DNA from: Annona cherimola
Taxonomy: Eukaryota > Streptophyta > Magnoliopsida > Magnoliales > Annonaceae
Direction: 5' to 3'
DNA length: 64,000 nucleotides
Assembly (NCBI GenBank): GCA_030490835.1
Contig: CM059971.1
Span: 26,095,817 to 26,159,816 of the forward strand
In this document: positions 1 to 12,200 of the stretch, in pieces
How the letters are laid out: each line of letters begins with the position of its first letter
Position numbering within the stretch: position 1 is the first letter of the stretch
Made by a program: the position numbers and the translations under genes
The notes under the pieces: generated by a model
Database searches by the model: none
What the model was told of the DNA's origin: nothing
What the model saw: the letters and a program-made list of their open reading frames with translations, nothing else

Positions 1-234
1 TACTCTAGTCTTATTGCTTCTATTGCATTTGTAATTTCCATTCTTTGCCTGTAAGAAGATTGGACACTAGTGTATTGACTTGTGTGGTTCCTCATTTATC
101 CAGTAAAATGATATCATATTTTGCTTGGACTGACCTTCCACTTATCTTTACTTGAAAATTTGATATGCTTATTGATGAAATCTAACTTATTCTGTGTGGG
201 TTGGTCAAGGCTGACAATATTTACCATTCCGCAG
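1..234 (+). other. intron of the mannosidase gene (3' part)
   Basis: T-rich sequence ends in a pyrimidine/CAG acceptor just before the first exon. I see no other exon in it. The open frame that runs across this junction is intron read-through. Confidence 0.75.
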
Positions 235-3200
235 GTTATCAGTGAGTCAGTTATTGTTCGTGATTTTGAAGGAAAGGAAATTCAATCACAGCTCATACCA
301 ATAGTGAATTTGTCGGTGAGCATAAGGGACTACTATGTTAAGGCATATATGGGTGTATCTCCTGGTGATGTGCCGAAGTTTTGGATTGCTTTCTCAGCAA
401 CTGTACCTCCTCTTGGTTTCAACACTTACATCATCTCAAGTGTGAAAAGACCAGGTTAACTCCTATAAATATACATCTATGGTAGATGAAAAGCATCACT
501 CTCTTTTTTCTGTATCATTTTTAGACTGTCTGACAGTCTGAGTTAACATTGTTGCAATTCAGTGAAATAGTTCTGTAAGTCCCGGATTTCAATAACTTCA
601 CATGGATGGTACCATCTATATTCAAATTAATTTTTTTCGAGCAAAATATCACCACATTGTCCTATCATTCCTGGTATATATCTCCACTAATGAGGCAAGT
701 GATAAAATGGACAGGAACAAATAGCAGGCAATGCTTGCAACGCTCAGATTAATATTCTAACTTATTGAGAGAAACTTCTGTTGAATACCTACAAGATTTG
801 CTAACAGAAAACCTTCTGCCATCCTCCACAGATGCAGGTTCCACGGCAACAATGTCGACGGTATATATACCACAAACTATGGAAAATGGTTCAGTAGAGG
901 TTGGGCCAGGAAATCTGAAGCTCACGTATGCCATAGATGAAGGCAAACTTACCAAGTATTCTAATGTCAGAAGCTCAGTACGTTGTTGCCCTTTCATTTT
1001 GATTGGTTCGATTCAAACTCCATAGGAAAGATGAGAGCATAGATGAATGTAATGCCTTGAGAAGTACCTCTCACTTTCTTCTCCACTTTTGATCACCACT
1101 CTTCTCATTTTCTCCTCCACTTACTACAGTTTTCCTCCCACTGCCCTCTTATTTACTGTATTCCTTTTCTTGCAAATGGAATGCTCCTGTCAAAAAGACA
1201 ATGGCTCTTATAGATTCAGAAAGTGAGCTAAAATGCACAATTCTTATCAGTTATGGGCTGAGGAGGAGAGGGAGTAGGTCACATGATAGCAGTGGGAAAT
1301 TACTCTGGGTTATGGATGGGTGTCTTAGCACTCGTCACTTGGAGAGATGCTACCATATAGCTGGTACATTGTGGTTGAAAATCCTTCCACAAATTACATA
1401 CTAAATGAAAATGTACCATCACTGAAGCTTTTCTTCAAGTACTGGGGGTCGGCTACTTCATTTTTGATGCCCCTGTTCTTTGCCAACAATGATAATTTTT
1501 TTCTTTGTTCTTCTTTGTATATGTAATTTTATTTACTTTATTGACGTCTCTTACATCTTTTTCCCTCTGGCTGAAGGTAGAAGCAGTTTTAGAACAATCT
1601 TTCAGCTTTTATACAGGAGATAATGGTAATGGTACCAATCCTCAGGTATGTGTTTGTATTTGTTACTCCATTGCATTTCTTCTACTGCCTTCATTATACC
1701 ATCCATCTCAGGATTCATTTCTTGCAAAATTGTATTACTTTTGAAGGCCTCTGGAGCTTATGTCTTTCGCCCAAATGGTACATTTGCCATCAAATCTGAG
1801 GGACAGGTAAGAAGCCTGATGAAATCTTCCTCTTCTTGCAACAAATACTCATTGATGTTAGCGTGGGAAATGTGAAAAACTCATCCAAGATACTTTATAA
1901 AACGTCAATGGTTTAGGCACCATTAACTGTTGTCCGAGGATCAGTGCTAGACGAGGTACATCAACAAATCAATCCGTGGATCTATCAGGTGCTTTTCTTC
2001 TCAGCTAATGACCACTTTGTTTGACCTTTTCTTTTATCTCATATGTGTCTTGTATTTATCTTGCAAACAATGCTTGAGCAAGGAAATTCATTTTTGATGG
2101 AATCTTTTTTTGAATATAAATAAAAGAACTGGATAAGATTGACAAAAGAACATCAATGGATTGGTGAGATTCTGGAAACATTTTGCTGTGTTGTACATAC
2201 TTAATGATGGTCATACACACTATTTTTAACTAACCATGCTTCACCAATCAGTTTAAATTGAAGATTTTTCATCAGAATTCAGGAAAATTTTATCTAGTTT
2301 GTAAAGACAATGTATCTGATTTTTCTTCTTTGGGTTACTATGATTTTATCATTTTGTCCTCAGCAGATTGCTTGTATTCAGTATGTCAGGGTGACATAAT
2401 AATCAAGATTAGAAATTGCATTATGATTTGTATATTCTTGTGGTAAGATGCTGTACACCAATCAGGAAAATTTTCCAATTCTACGATAGGTGCAGAGATA
2501 TGTGACCATTGTCAAAATTATTATCGTGTCACAGTCCTGATGGTGTAGGCGTTAGAATTTCTTGTAGTTCTTTATTTAATATTTTTAGGAAACCAAGAAC
2601 AATCAGACATGCACTGGAAAACTTGTCAAATATCCATTTCATGCAAGTAGTTTCCAAGGAAAGAAGTGCATATTAGTTATTACACTGGCTAGGATCATTA
2701 AGACTTGATTCAAGTTCCTTTTTTCTTTTTGGTTCTTTTTATCAAGTAAGATAACACAAAAAATATTTTGAAAATGTTTCATGTATAAAATTGATATCAG
2801 GTAATCCATGAAATCAATTGATTCTTTTATCTTGCTTCTGATGAATTCCGTATTGTTATGCAAGAACAGATGTCACAGATTACTCAAGTGATTCAATTAA
2901 AAGAAAAATAATAAAAACAAAGGAATGGAGTGTTTGAAGTTTCAGTAAATTTTGGGAGTTTCAAGAATATTTGATGCGTCTCCTTGTCTCTCTTTTGTTG
3001 ATATTTTCAAACAAAAAATACTGGTTAGCAGCAGACCCTCAAGAGTAAAGTCTGCCAAAGAGGGAGAAAGCTGTAAAAAGTATGTCTTGGTTCTTGACGC
3101 TTGATTGATGATCGATCTTGCACATACAGTGCTTCCTGTGAAAATCTGAAAATCGGCTTAATTGTGTTTCCATCTCAGATTAGCCACAAAAAAATGCTTG

Positions 3201-6200
3201 TAATTTTATAATTTATTTATTTTGCAATTCGTACAGGCCGATTTCATTCACTACATCAATTATGGTGCACTGTACTTATTGCACCTCTTACCAGAAGATT
3301 TTTTTAACTGATCCTTTAGAAAAATTCTGAAATTTGGTTCAGATGCGATTCATGCTTTTGACTGGCTTTTGTTATAGTTTAGGAAATACATTTTTGAAAT
3401 AAAATATCAAGCTGCCTAAGTGTTAATTAAAACTTTTGACACTGCAGCAAGAGAAATTTCTTTTGTATCTTGTTTTATCTAATCATATATATACTTCACT
3501 TCGAGCCATGATGTTTTTGGCTTTATTTTTTGTCTTTTACAGTCTTGTGATGGTGGTTTTCATGACAGTCATTATATGGTTTTTATTTTTTTTTAAAAAA
3601 AAAAAAAGATTTGGAACTGTATCTGTGATATGGCTCTTTGTATGTGTAACAACATCATGAGTGGATATAATTTCCCAACTATTTAAGTAATTGCAGTCAA
3701 ATTATTCCTTTGTAAAGCTTTCTGAGGTACTAGAGCATTTCAAAAACATTGTCTTTTTACTAGTATTGTGTTCATGTGCAGATCAGTAGAGTTTACAAGG
3801 AAAAAGAGCACGCTGAAATTGAATTCACTGTGAGCATTCCCTTAATGTCATTTATTGTAACTTTGTGATACTTGTTTGCTAAAGAAGTAATAATTTCTGT
3901 TAGCAATTTCTTCATGGTAATCTGAATAATTTTGATAGCATCATATTTAATTGAAGTCATATGGTTTCCGTCAATTTTAGGTGGGACCTATACCAATTGA
4001 TGATGGATCTGGCAAAGAGATTGCCACTCAAATCACAAGCAATATGAAGACTAACAAAATGTTCTACACGGACTCTAATGGGCGTGATTTTATTAAAAGG
4101 GTAAGCTTCAGATATACCTCTCATTGTTGTCTATTTATAGGTCATTTTCAAATATGACCATATTTCAGGTGTGTTTGGGAATGGATAAAACTTTTGATGA
4201 AAAGTTGTAAAGAGTAGAAATTGTCAAATGATGTGATATGATAGGGGTAATGACGAGAGTAAATAAGATAAAGTTGAAATAGATAGGTTAGTTGTGTGGG
4301 TAGTTATGTAGAAATGATTGAAAAGTAGGATAGTTGTATAGAAAAATGTGAAGAAATGATTAAAAAATAGGATAGTTGTAGAGAGTGAAAAGTTTTAGAT
4401 TGAAAAGTTTTAACTTGACAGTTTTAACTCATTAACAAACACACCCTTCATATGAAATACCATACATTTTCAACTGTATCAAATTTGACCACATTTTATC
4501 ATTGTTTTTTCAAATATAACTGTGCTAGTCATTTTTCTCAATAATAATATCAAATGACAACACATTGTCATATTTTCAATAATATGATTCAATAATATAT
4601 AATGTTGACAAATATGTGGTCATATATGTTACTACTGTAAATTTGTGGCCATATTTAGGATTTTATATAACGTGTGGTCATATTTGAAAAAGAGCCTTTA
4701 TTTATTTGATGAATGATCTCACGTTCAAGTGCTGTAATCTACTAGACTTCGGGGTGCAACTTGGATCATTTGGATGTGGGTCGAGGCTAACCCAAACCCA
4801 AGATGTAACATGAGAACCTTAACCCTAACACAATCCTATTGTTAAAACCTTAATCCTAACTTTATTTCAATAAGTTGGATTCTGAATGTGTTCGAGTTGA
4901 AATTAGGTGGTAATTTGAGTGAGAATTGGAATGAATTAAGGTTGGAATTTGGGTTAGTGTCATTCCTAATTTAAAAAACATAAAGATTGTATTATCAATT
5001 TCAAACTAATTGTGCATCAAATAATTATTTACAAAATAGCAGACCTAAAATATTTTACTCTTTTCAAGATATTTGCCATGTATATTATAATAAAAAGACT
5101 ACCAAAAAATATACTTATACTAAAGCTAAATGCGTCATGCATAATTCTTTTATTGAATATATATTAGAATTTGTGTTTGGGTTTCTGTCAACCCAAGCCC
5201 GGCCCAATTTTAATTCTGGTTGGGTTCAAAGCTACTTTCTGAAACTGAGTTCCCAATTTACCAAACTCAAAGCCTAAAAGATGTTGGGTTGGGTCAGCAA
5301 CTTCAGGTCAACTACAAGTTGCGCCCTTAGTTACATATTCTGTCATGTTGTTCCAGGAGCATGTCTACATTCATATAGTGGGCTCCATGAATTGTCTGGA
5401 CATATATCACAGTTGCACGAGAAGTATAGCACTTCTTAGAGAGAGAACTCAAGAAACATAGCACCTAAAACCATAAAGATGGTTGTCTACAAAAGAAAGT
5501 CCAAAAATCATCAAAATTTCTGAGCCAACAAAGGGGGATAAAAAAGATGGATTGTTGCCCACCGTGAAGAGTAGTAAAGCACATGCTTCTTGCTCCCATA
5601 CATCCTCTATGCATGAAATAAATTAAACACAATGTATGCTGAAACAAGTGACTTGTCACATTGTGCATCATTGAAGTATTTAAGTTTGTTTTATTATTCT
5701 ATTTTAATATTTTTATTATGGTGATATGAAATTGGGGTTTATTTTAAGTACAAACTCTATAAATTGAATATCCAATTCAGATGACTGCTATGAATAGATT
5801 CTCTTTTTCGTTCCTCATTATTTTTCTTCCTTGTAAGGTTTTTTCTGCTCTCTTCTTTTCAGATACATGTTCTCTTTTTGTCTTCCTCTATAATTTTCTT
5901 CCTTATAATCTTTTCTGTCGGAATTCCCTCTTCTTTTCACATCACCCTCTGCTTCTCTTGCACTTATATGATTCTTAAATATATGCTTTTCATTTTATCT
6001 TTTTCCTTCTTCCCTCCAGTCAGTGAATTAATTCTCCATCTTTATTGTAATTTTTTCATCATTCCCTTTTGAATGCATTTTTGTTCGCGTGCACATGCAG
6101 GATCTGCTCTTGGTTAGTGGGTTTTGAAACATTAAAGCCTTGTCATCAAGAATTAACCGAGGATGTCTCACCTTAAAATATTCCTGTCTTTCTGTCAAAA

Positions 6201-9200
6201 AAGCTCCAAATAGCTGCAACAAATTATCATTCAATAACTGTCTTATTTTACACCTTGTTTATATGTTCCTGCAATCCAGAAAATGCATGGAAGATAATGG
6301 AAAAGTGTAAGCCACATCAAATAGATAATTGAAATTCTGTGATCTAATTAGGAACTTGGATGAGTCAACTCAAACATTTGCCTTCTATGTTCAAGAAAAT
6401 TTCCATGGCACCAAATTCAGATTGATTGCTGAATCGAACTGTGACTTTGTTTTAACTAAATTGACTGGACCAAGTCGCTGATGCTGTTGATTGGTCAAAT
6501 GGGATTGTTTTATGCAGCTAAACTAGCGAAATGACTCTTTGGCAAATAATTGTGCCTCTTTTATTAGAATAAATTCATAACTTCTTGAACATTTTAATCA
6601 TGGAAAATGACTATGAAAAAGAAATGATTAATGAATATATGATTCTTAGCACAAATCAGACTAGAAAATTGAAAGAAAAAATAGTGGTTGACCTATTTGG
6701 TTGCACCAAGTTCTGACTCAATGCAGAACCATTGATTAATCCAGTGCAAATTTGAATTCGGGTGACTAAATTGATGAAGGATGATGAACAGCTTTTTGTA
6801 TCAAACAGAATGTATCACTAAAAACCCCATACTAGTTTGGGACCATGGATCCTAACATCTCACCACGCTTTGCAGCTCAGTCGCTCAAACAGTCTAGCTT
6901 TGCACTAGGCCTAGTCCCTGATGACTTTGGATTGGATTAGCAGCTAGTCTCCTGGCAATAATGATGTCACTAGCTAGTCTCGGCATTCCGGCATCATCAT
7001 TCATGTCTGCATGAAAGGTTGTGGTGACTAACTTTGATACCAATTGATAAACCATTAGGAGAACTCGATCCGGTAAGCTAGCTGTTTGGGGAAGGGAATC
7101 CAAAACCCTCAGTTGCTTTGAGTTGCATTTGAAAACTTACAGAATCCAGCTCAATCATGACAGCATTACAACAGAGTAAAAGACAGACAAAACTTTTAGT
7201 GAAATGACTCTTTACCAAATAATTTTGCTCTTTTTCTTTTATAAATTCACAACTTCTTGAACATTTTAATTATGGAAAATGATTAATAAATATAGGATTC
7301 AGCATTTCACCTTAGCACAAATCAGACTGGAAAATTGAAAGAAAAAATTTTGACCTACTTGGTTTATCAGCACCAAGTTCTGAGTGAATGCGGAACCATT
7401 GATCAATCCAAAACACCGATTTCTTCGAGTTGCATTGGAAAACTTACAGAATCCGGCTCAGTCATGACAGCATTACAGCAGAGTAAAAGAAGGGCAAAAT
7501 TTTTAGGCTCTAATTTTGATATCATTGCCAATGAAGATTAGCTGTTTAGATCAATCAATTGGATGCCATGTAGAATGCTGTATCCAGGGCCACCGTCATG
7601 TTATAATACTCGTATATCATTATTATATTCTCTTTAATTACAAACTTTATTTTCAGTATTTCATCAACATGATTGATGACTGTTATGACAGCTTCGTGGG
7701 TGATTTTTTTTTTTCTTTAACCTCTTCTCTTCTTTTGATCTCTTTGTGAGTTTCTTTACTCTGTTATATCTAATTTGTGAAACAATCTTATTTGGTTTGC
7801 AGATTCGAGATTATCGGACAGACTGGGACCTCCAAGTCAACCAACCTGTTGCTGGAAATTACTACCCTGTAGGCTTCTTCATAAAACAATCTGAATGCTT
7901 ATAACACAACCTGCATTCCTGTGGATGCCTTCTAGTGCCTTCCCTGTTCTCATGTCTGTAGATTGTGCTCATTATTCACAGTTTTTTTTTTTTTTAAAAA
8001 AAAAAAAAATTCAGACAAAAATACAGAATCTGCTTGAGAACATAAAAAAGATGCAATTACAACTGTTAGGCCTGCCATTTTGTTCCCTCCTATTTTTTGA
8101 TGATCTTTTGAAAAGCAGAATGTTTTCTTAGATCTTGTTAATTTATTAAAATAAAGCACTATATGGTTGATGATCTTTTGAAAGCAGAATGCTTGCGTAA
8201 ACTTGTTACTTTAGTAAATCAAACTAAGAATTTAAGATGAGTAGTAGTTTTTGCTATATAAAATTTTTTTAAAAATTGAATAGTGGTGTCTTTCCTTAGC
8301 TGGTAGCTTTGATAAGTTCTGAGGGATTCTTCTGTTGACTTCTTTTTTCTTTTGGGCACTGGGAAAAGCTGAACTGCTCAATTTGTCCTCTGGAGGTTTG
8401 AATTTTGGTATTTTAGAAGAAAAACAAATAGAATTATTTTTTTTCCAGATTAATCTTGGAATTTACATTGAAGATAGCAACACAGAGCTCTCAATACTGG
8501 TTGACCGGTCAATTGGAGGATCAAGTTTAGTCGATGGGCAAATAGAGTTGATGCTTCATAGGTTTGTTCTTTCTTTAGAAGTTCCTTTTATAAATCAATT
8601 ATTTCTTAATATTTCAGTATAACTAGAGTATTTGTGCAAAATTGGCTTTTACATGACAATAAACTTTCTAGACTCACCTTTTTCCTGCTAAATAGGAGGT
8701 TGATTCATGATGATTCTAGAGGTGTTGGAGAGGCATTGAATGAAACAGTTTGTGTGCTTGATAAGTGCACAGGATTGACAGTAAGTATAACTGGATGCTT
8801 TATTGACATTTATGAGTGCCTGCGATTGTCGTATAGCAGGTCTAAATGCAAAATTTCTTACACTAGTTTTGCCTCCATGTTTTGTTTAATGTAGATATTT
8901 TCAATTTAAACCACCCTCTGCAGCATACGCTCTAGGGTTCTGTACAATAGTTACTCATCAGTTTATCTGCATAAGCTGGTTGCCAATTTATCAGCATGGA
9001 TTCATTGATTGGCAGAGCTCACTGCTTGCTTTTATCACCTTGAAGGAAACTGGTTACTGTTAACAACTCAAACTGGCTAATTAAGCTTGTCCACTGGCAT
9101 GTTATGTTTATTCAGTTTTAGCAAGGCTGAATTTTAATTTATCTATTCCGTTTAGTGGGACTTCTTGATTGTTAAAAGTCTTATGACCACCACTGCTGCT

Positions 9201-12200
9201 GCTGTTGATATCCGGCCTGATGGTTGGGTCAGTTGTCAGATTGCTTCCATGTGCATCATATTGCTTACCTTATGGGTTTTCCTCATATGTGCCATCACAA
9301 TGGTGGTCATGGACTTGGTTCATGCATCACCCTCACAAGGTAGTGGGGTAGATTGAACCTGCCTAATGGATGGGCATTGCAAGGTGGGGCTAGGGTGCAG
9401 GTGGTTGCGCACTGCTATCTTGCCTGGTGGATGGGCCATTGTCAGATTCTGCCAATTCAATTGTATTGCTTATTTCTTCTTGGGCCAAAAGTGCTCTGCC
9501 TGACATAGTGTCACAACAAACATTGTTCTGTCAAATGCATAGCCAGATTAGGCACAGTGTTTTATTACATAGAAATGAACCAAATTAATGTCTGAGGTGT
9601 GCATTATAACATTGATATTTGTCTTATGAAACTGTTCTTTATGAGGCCCATCCCATTGATGCGGAAGGCATACTAACATTGATTGTTGTCTCATGAAACT
9701 GTTTCTAATGAGGCCCATCCAGTTCATGGGGAATACTCCTTTTTTGGCTATTTTCCCCAGAAAAGTATTTCATGAGTTGATAATGTCATTGCTTCACTTT
9801 TGCATTATCAAATAACAATTGACGAACCATTTTAATTTAATTATTTCTGTTAACTTTGACAGGTTCGAGGAAAATTTTATGTTAGAATTGATCCTATGGG
9901 GGAGGGTGCTAAGTGGAGACGAACTTTTGGTCAAGAGATATATTCTCCACTTCTACTAGCATTCACAGAACAGGTGGAGGGCATCTGACTCTACTTGTGT
10001 TCAATTTCATTACTTATGTTGAACACTAGGTGACTGGTTCCTAAGTTACAGGATGGGGATAGTTGGACAAACTCTCATGTCTCAACTTTCACAGCAATGG
10101 ATCCTTCTTACAGTTTACCTGATAATGTTGCAATGATCACTCTCCAGGTATACTGTATTTGTTAGTACAACTTTTCATATGGATGAAGATTAAGTTCTCT
10201 TCATTTACTCTTTGATTATCAAATGATATTGTTAAGCAGTGTTAAAGATAGATTGGTTACTGGACTCGTTCTTTGCTTAGTACTTTTGACCATGAAAAGA
10301 AGGAAGCAAATATCTTATTTTTGTCAGAAGAAATATTTTTTTGGGTCATCATCTGAGGGTGGTTCTTGAAAGTTCTGCAATTTTTTTCTCTGGAAAAGTA
10401 AAATGAAAATTGAATATTTGAAAATTGATTTTCTAAAATTATTATTTGGATGCTTTTTTGGTTCCGTACTTTTTAGACATGGGGCCGGTGCATTCTCAGT
10501 GAATAGATCGGCCACCAACAAGTGTACATGGATTGAGTTTTGCAGCAGCCACTTACTGCAGTACACTATCTCCATTGTAATATGTCCAATAGAAATTTTT
10601 TCTGTTTGATTAAATGTTCTTCCCAGTCCCAACATAATCTGTCTCATCCTATCTCGTATCTTGAGCGGAAATTTATTGTACAAAAAGTCTGAATGTCACC
10701 TGTACACTCATTAGATACCACACATGCTTGATGAATAACTTATCTACATGGACCTATGTGGATATATGAGTTGTGATCCTTCCTCCAAACTACTCCCAAG
10801 CTTCATTGATGACTAATTTAGCGGGGATTGTTATTCATTTGATGAATTGCATTTATTCAATTAAGTTGTCATATCAGATCATGATTAGTATAAAATTGAC
10901 CAACATATGGATCAAGTGGATGTGGATCCGAGTAAGTGCCATGGTTAGGATGGGATGCTCCATACTTCAGTTAAGAGTTCCTATGTTCTTGTTTTAAGGA
11001 ATTTCCACTTGAACATTCTTTCATCAAATTGGGTAATTAAGTATGTAAAATTTTTAACCGTTTTCACATTTTCTACCAAAAACCAATACTTAGCCCTCTT
11101 CTTACTGTTTCTGTCACTGCAGTGTATTGGTTCGTAGATTTAACATCCTTTTTTCAGGGCAGTATTGTAGAAATGATTGATGTCATCTGACAGTCAATGT
11201 TGCTTTATTCAAAGAAGTTAGGTTGGACCCACATAATCGTTTTGCAGAAATTTTAGAGTTCAGAATAATCTCACTAAACAGACTAGTGTCGTGTTAAAAC
11301 TTAAAATGGAAATTAATCCATTCCCTGGTAGTTTGACAGAAAGGATTTTTTTTTTCTTCAAAAGTTTTCCGAAAGTAAATTTTAGAGTTTTGTGCTGGTA
11401 CAACATCCATGCAAGCAATTATGGAAAAGAAAATTTTTTTAAATAACCTTCTTTTTTTTTTTGATGAAACCTTCTTATATAACATAGAAATGGAGAATTA
11501 GAGTTTTTCCAGAAAACCAGGTTTGATATTCAGAAGATGTTGATAATTTCACTCATTAACTCTGTGAAGTAACCAGATGCAATAGCAGATTTTCTGTGAA
11601 GCATGTATTAGATTAAATTCATGTAAGTGTGCTTGTTGGAAGACATGGCCAAGTGCCTATGAGTGAGGGGTTTTACATAATTGCTCAGCACAAATCAAAC
11701 TAAATGTGAACATCAGAACACATTTGGAGGTAGATCCTTTGAACGTCTAATAGTATGTGGAAGAAAATGAAAAGAAGATTGTTACACTCATGTGCCAAGA
11801 ACCAGTTAGAATAAAAGGGAGATCTGCTTGGGTACTGTAAGATTACGCTATGTTTTGTGGTATGTTGGGCAGTCAAAGAACAGCACAACTTTGAGGGTGA
11901 GTTGTAGACAAAAATGAGGATTTGATGTAGATGAGTAGCAAGACTAGAAAGACGAGAAGTAGGTACGAACCATAATGAGTGATTCAGATATGTTACAAAC
12001 AGCATTGCTGAATGCTGAGTCCAGTGCATTCAAATACTACATTGGTCCCACCAAAATTGCATTGATTTTGTGATTACCGACCATACCTAAGAGCTTTCTT
12101 CATAATGTGGCCGGCCTGAAGGAAATTCTTTTCTTCTATGGTCAAAACCCCATTTTATAGCTCTAGCATCACCCCTATATGCTTTCAGCATCTATCAGCT

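Noticed and set aside
10324..10683. 119-residue minus-strand frame in a mannosidase intron
   Set aside because: No homology recognised; it lies in AT-rich intron between well-supported exons.
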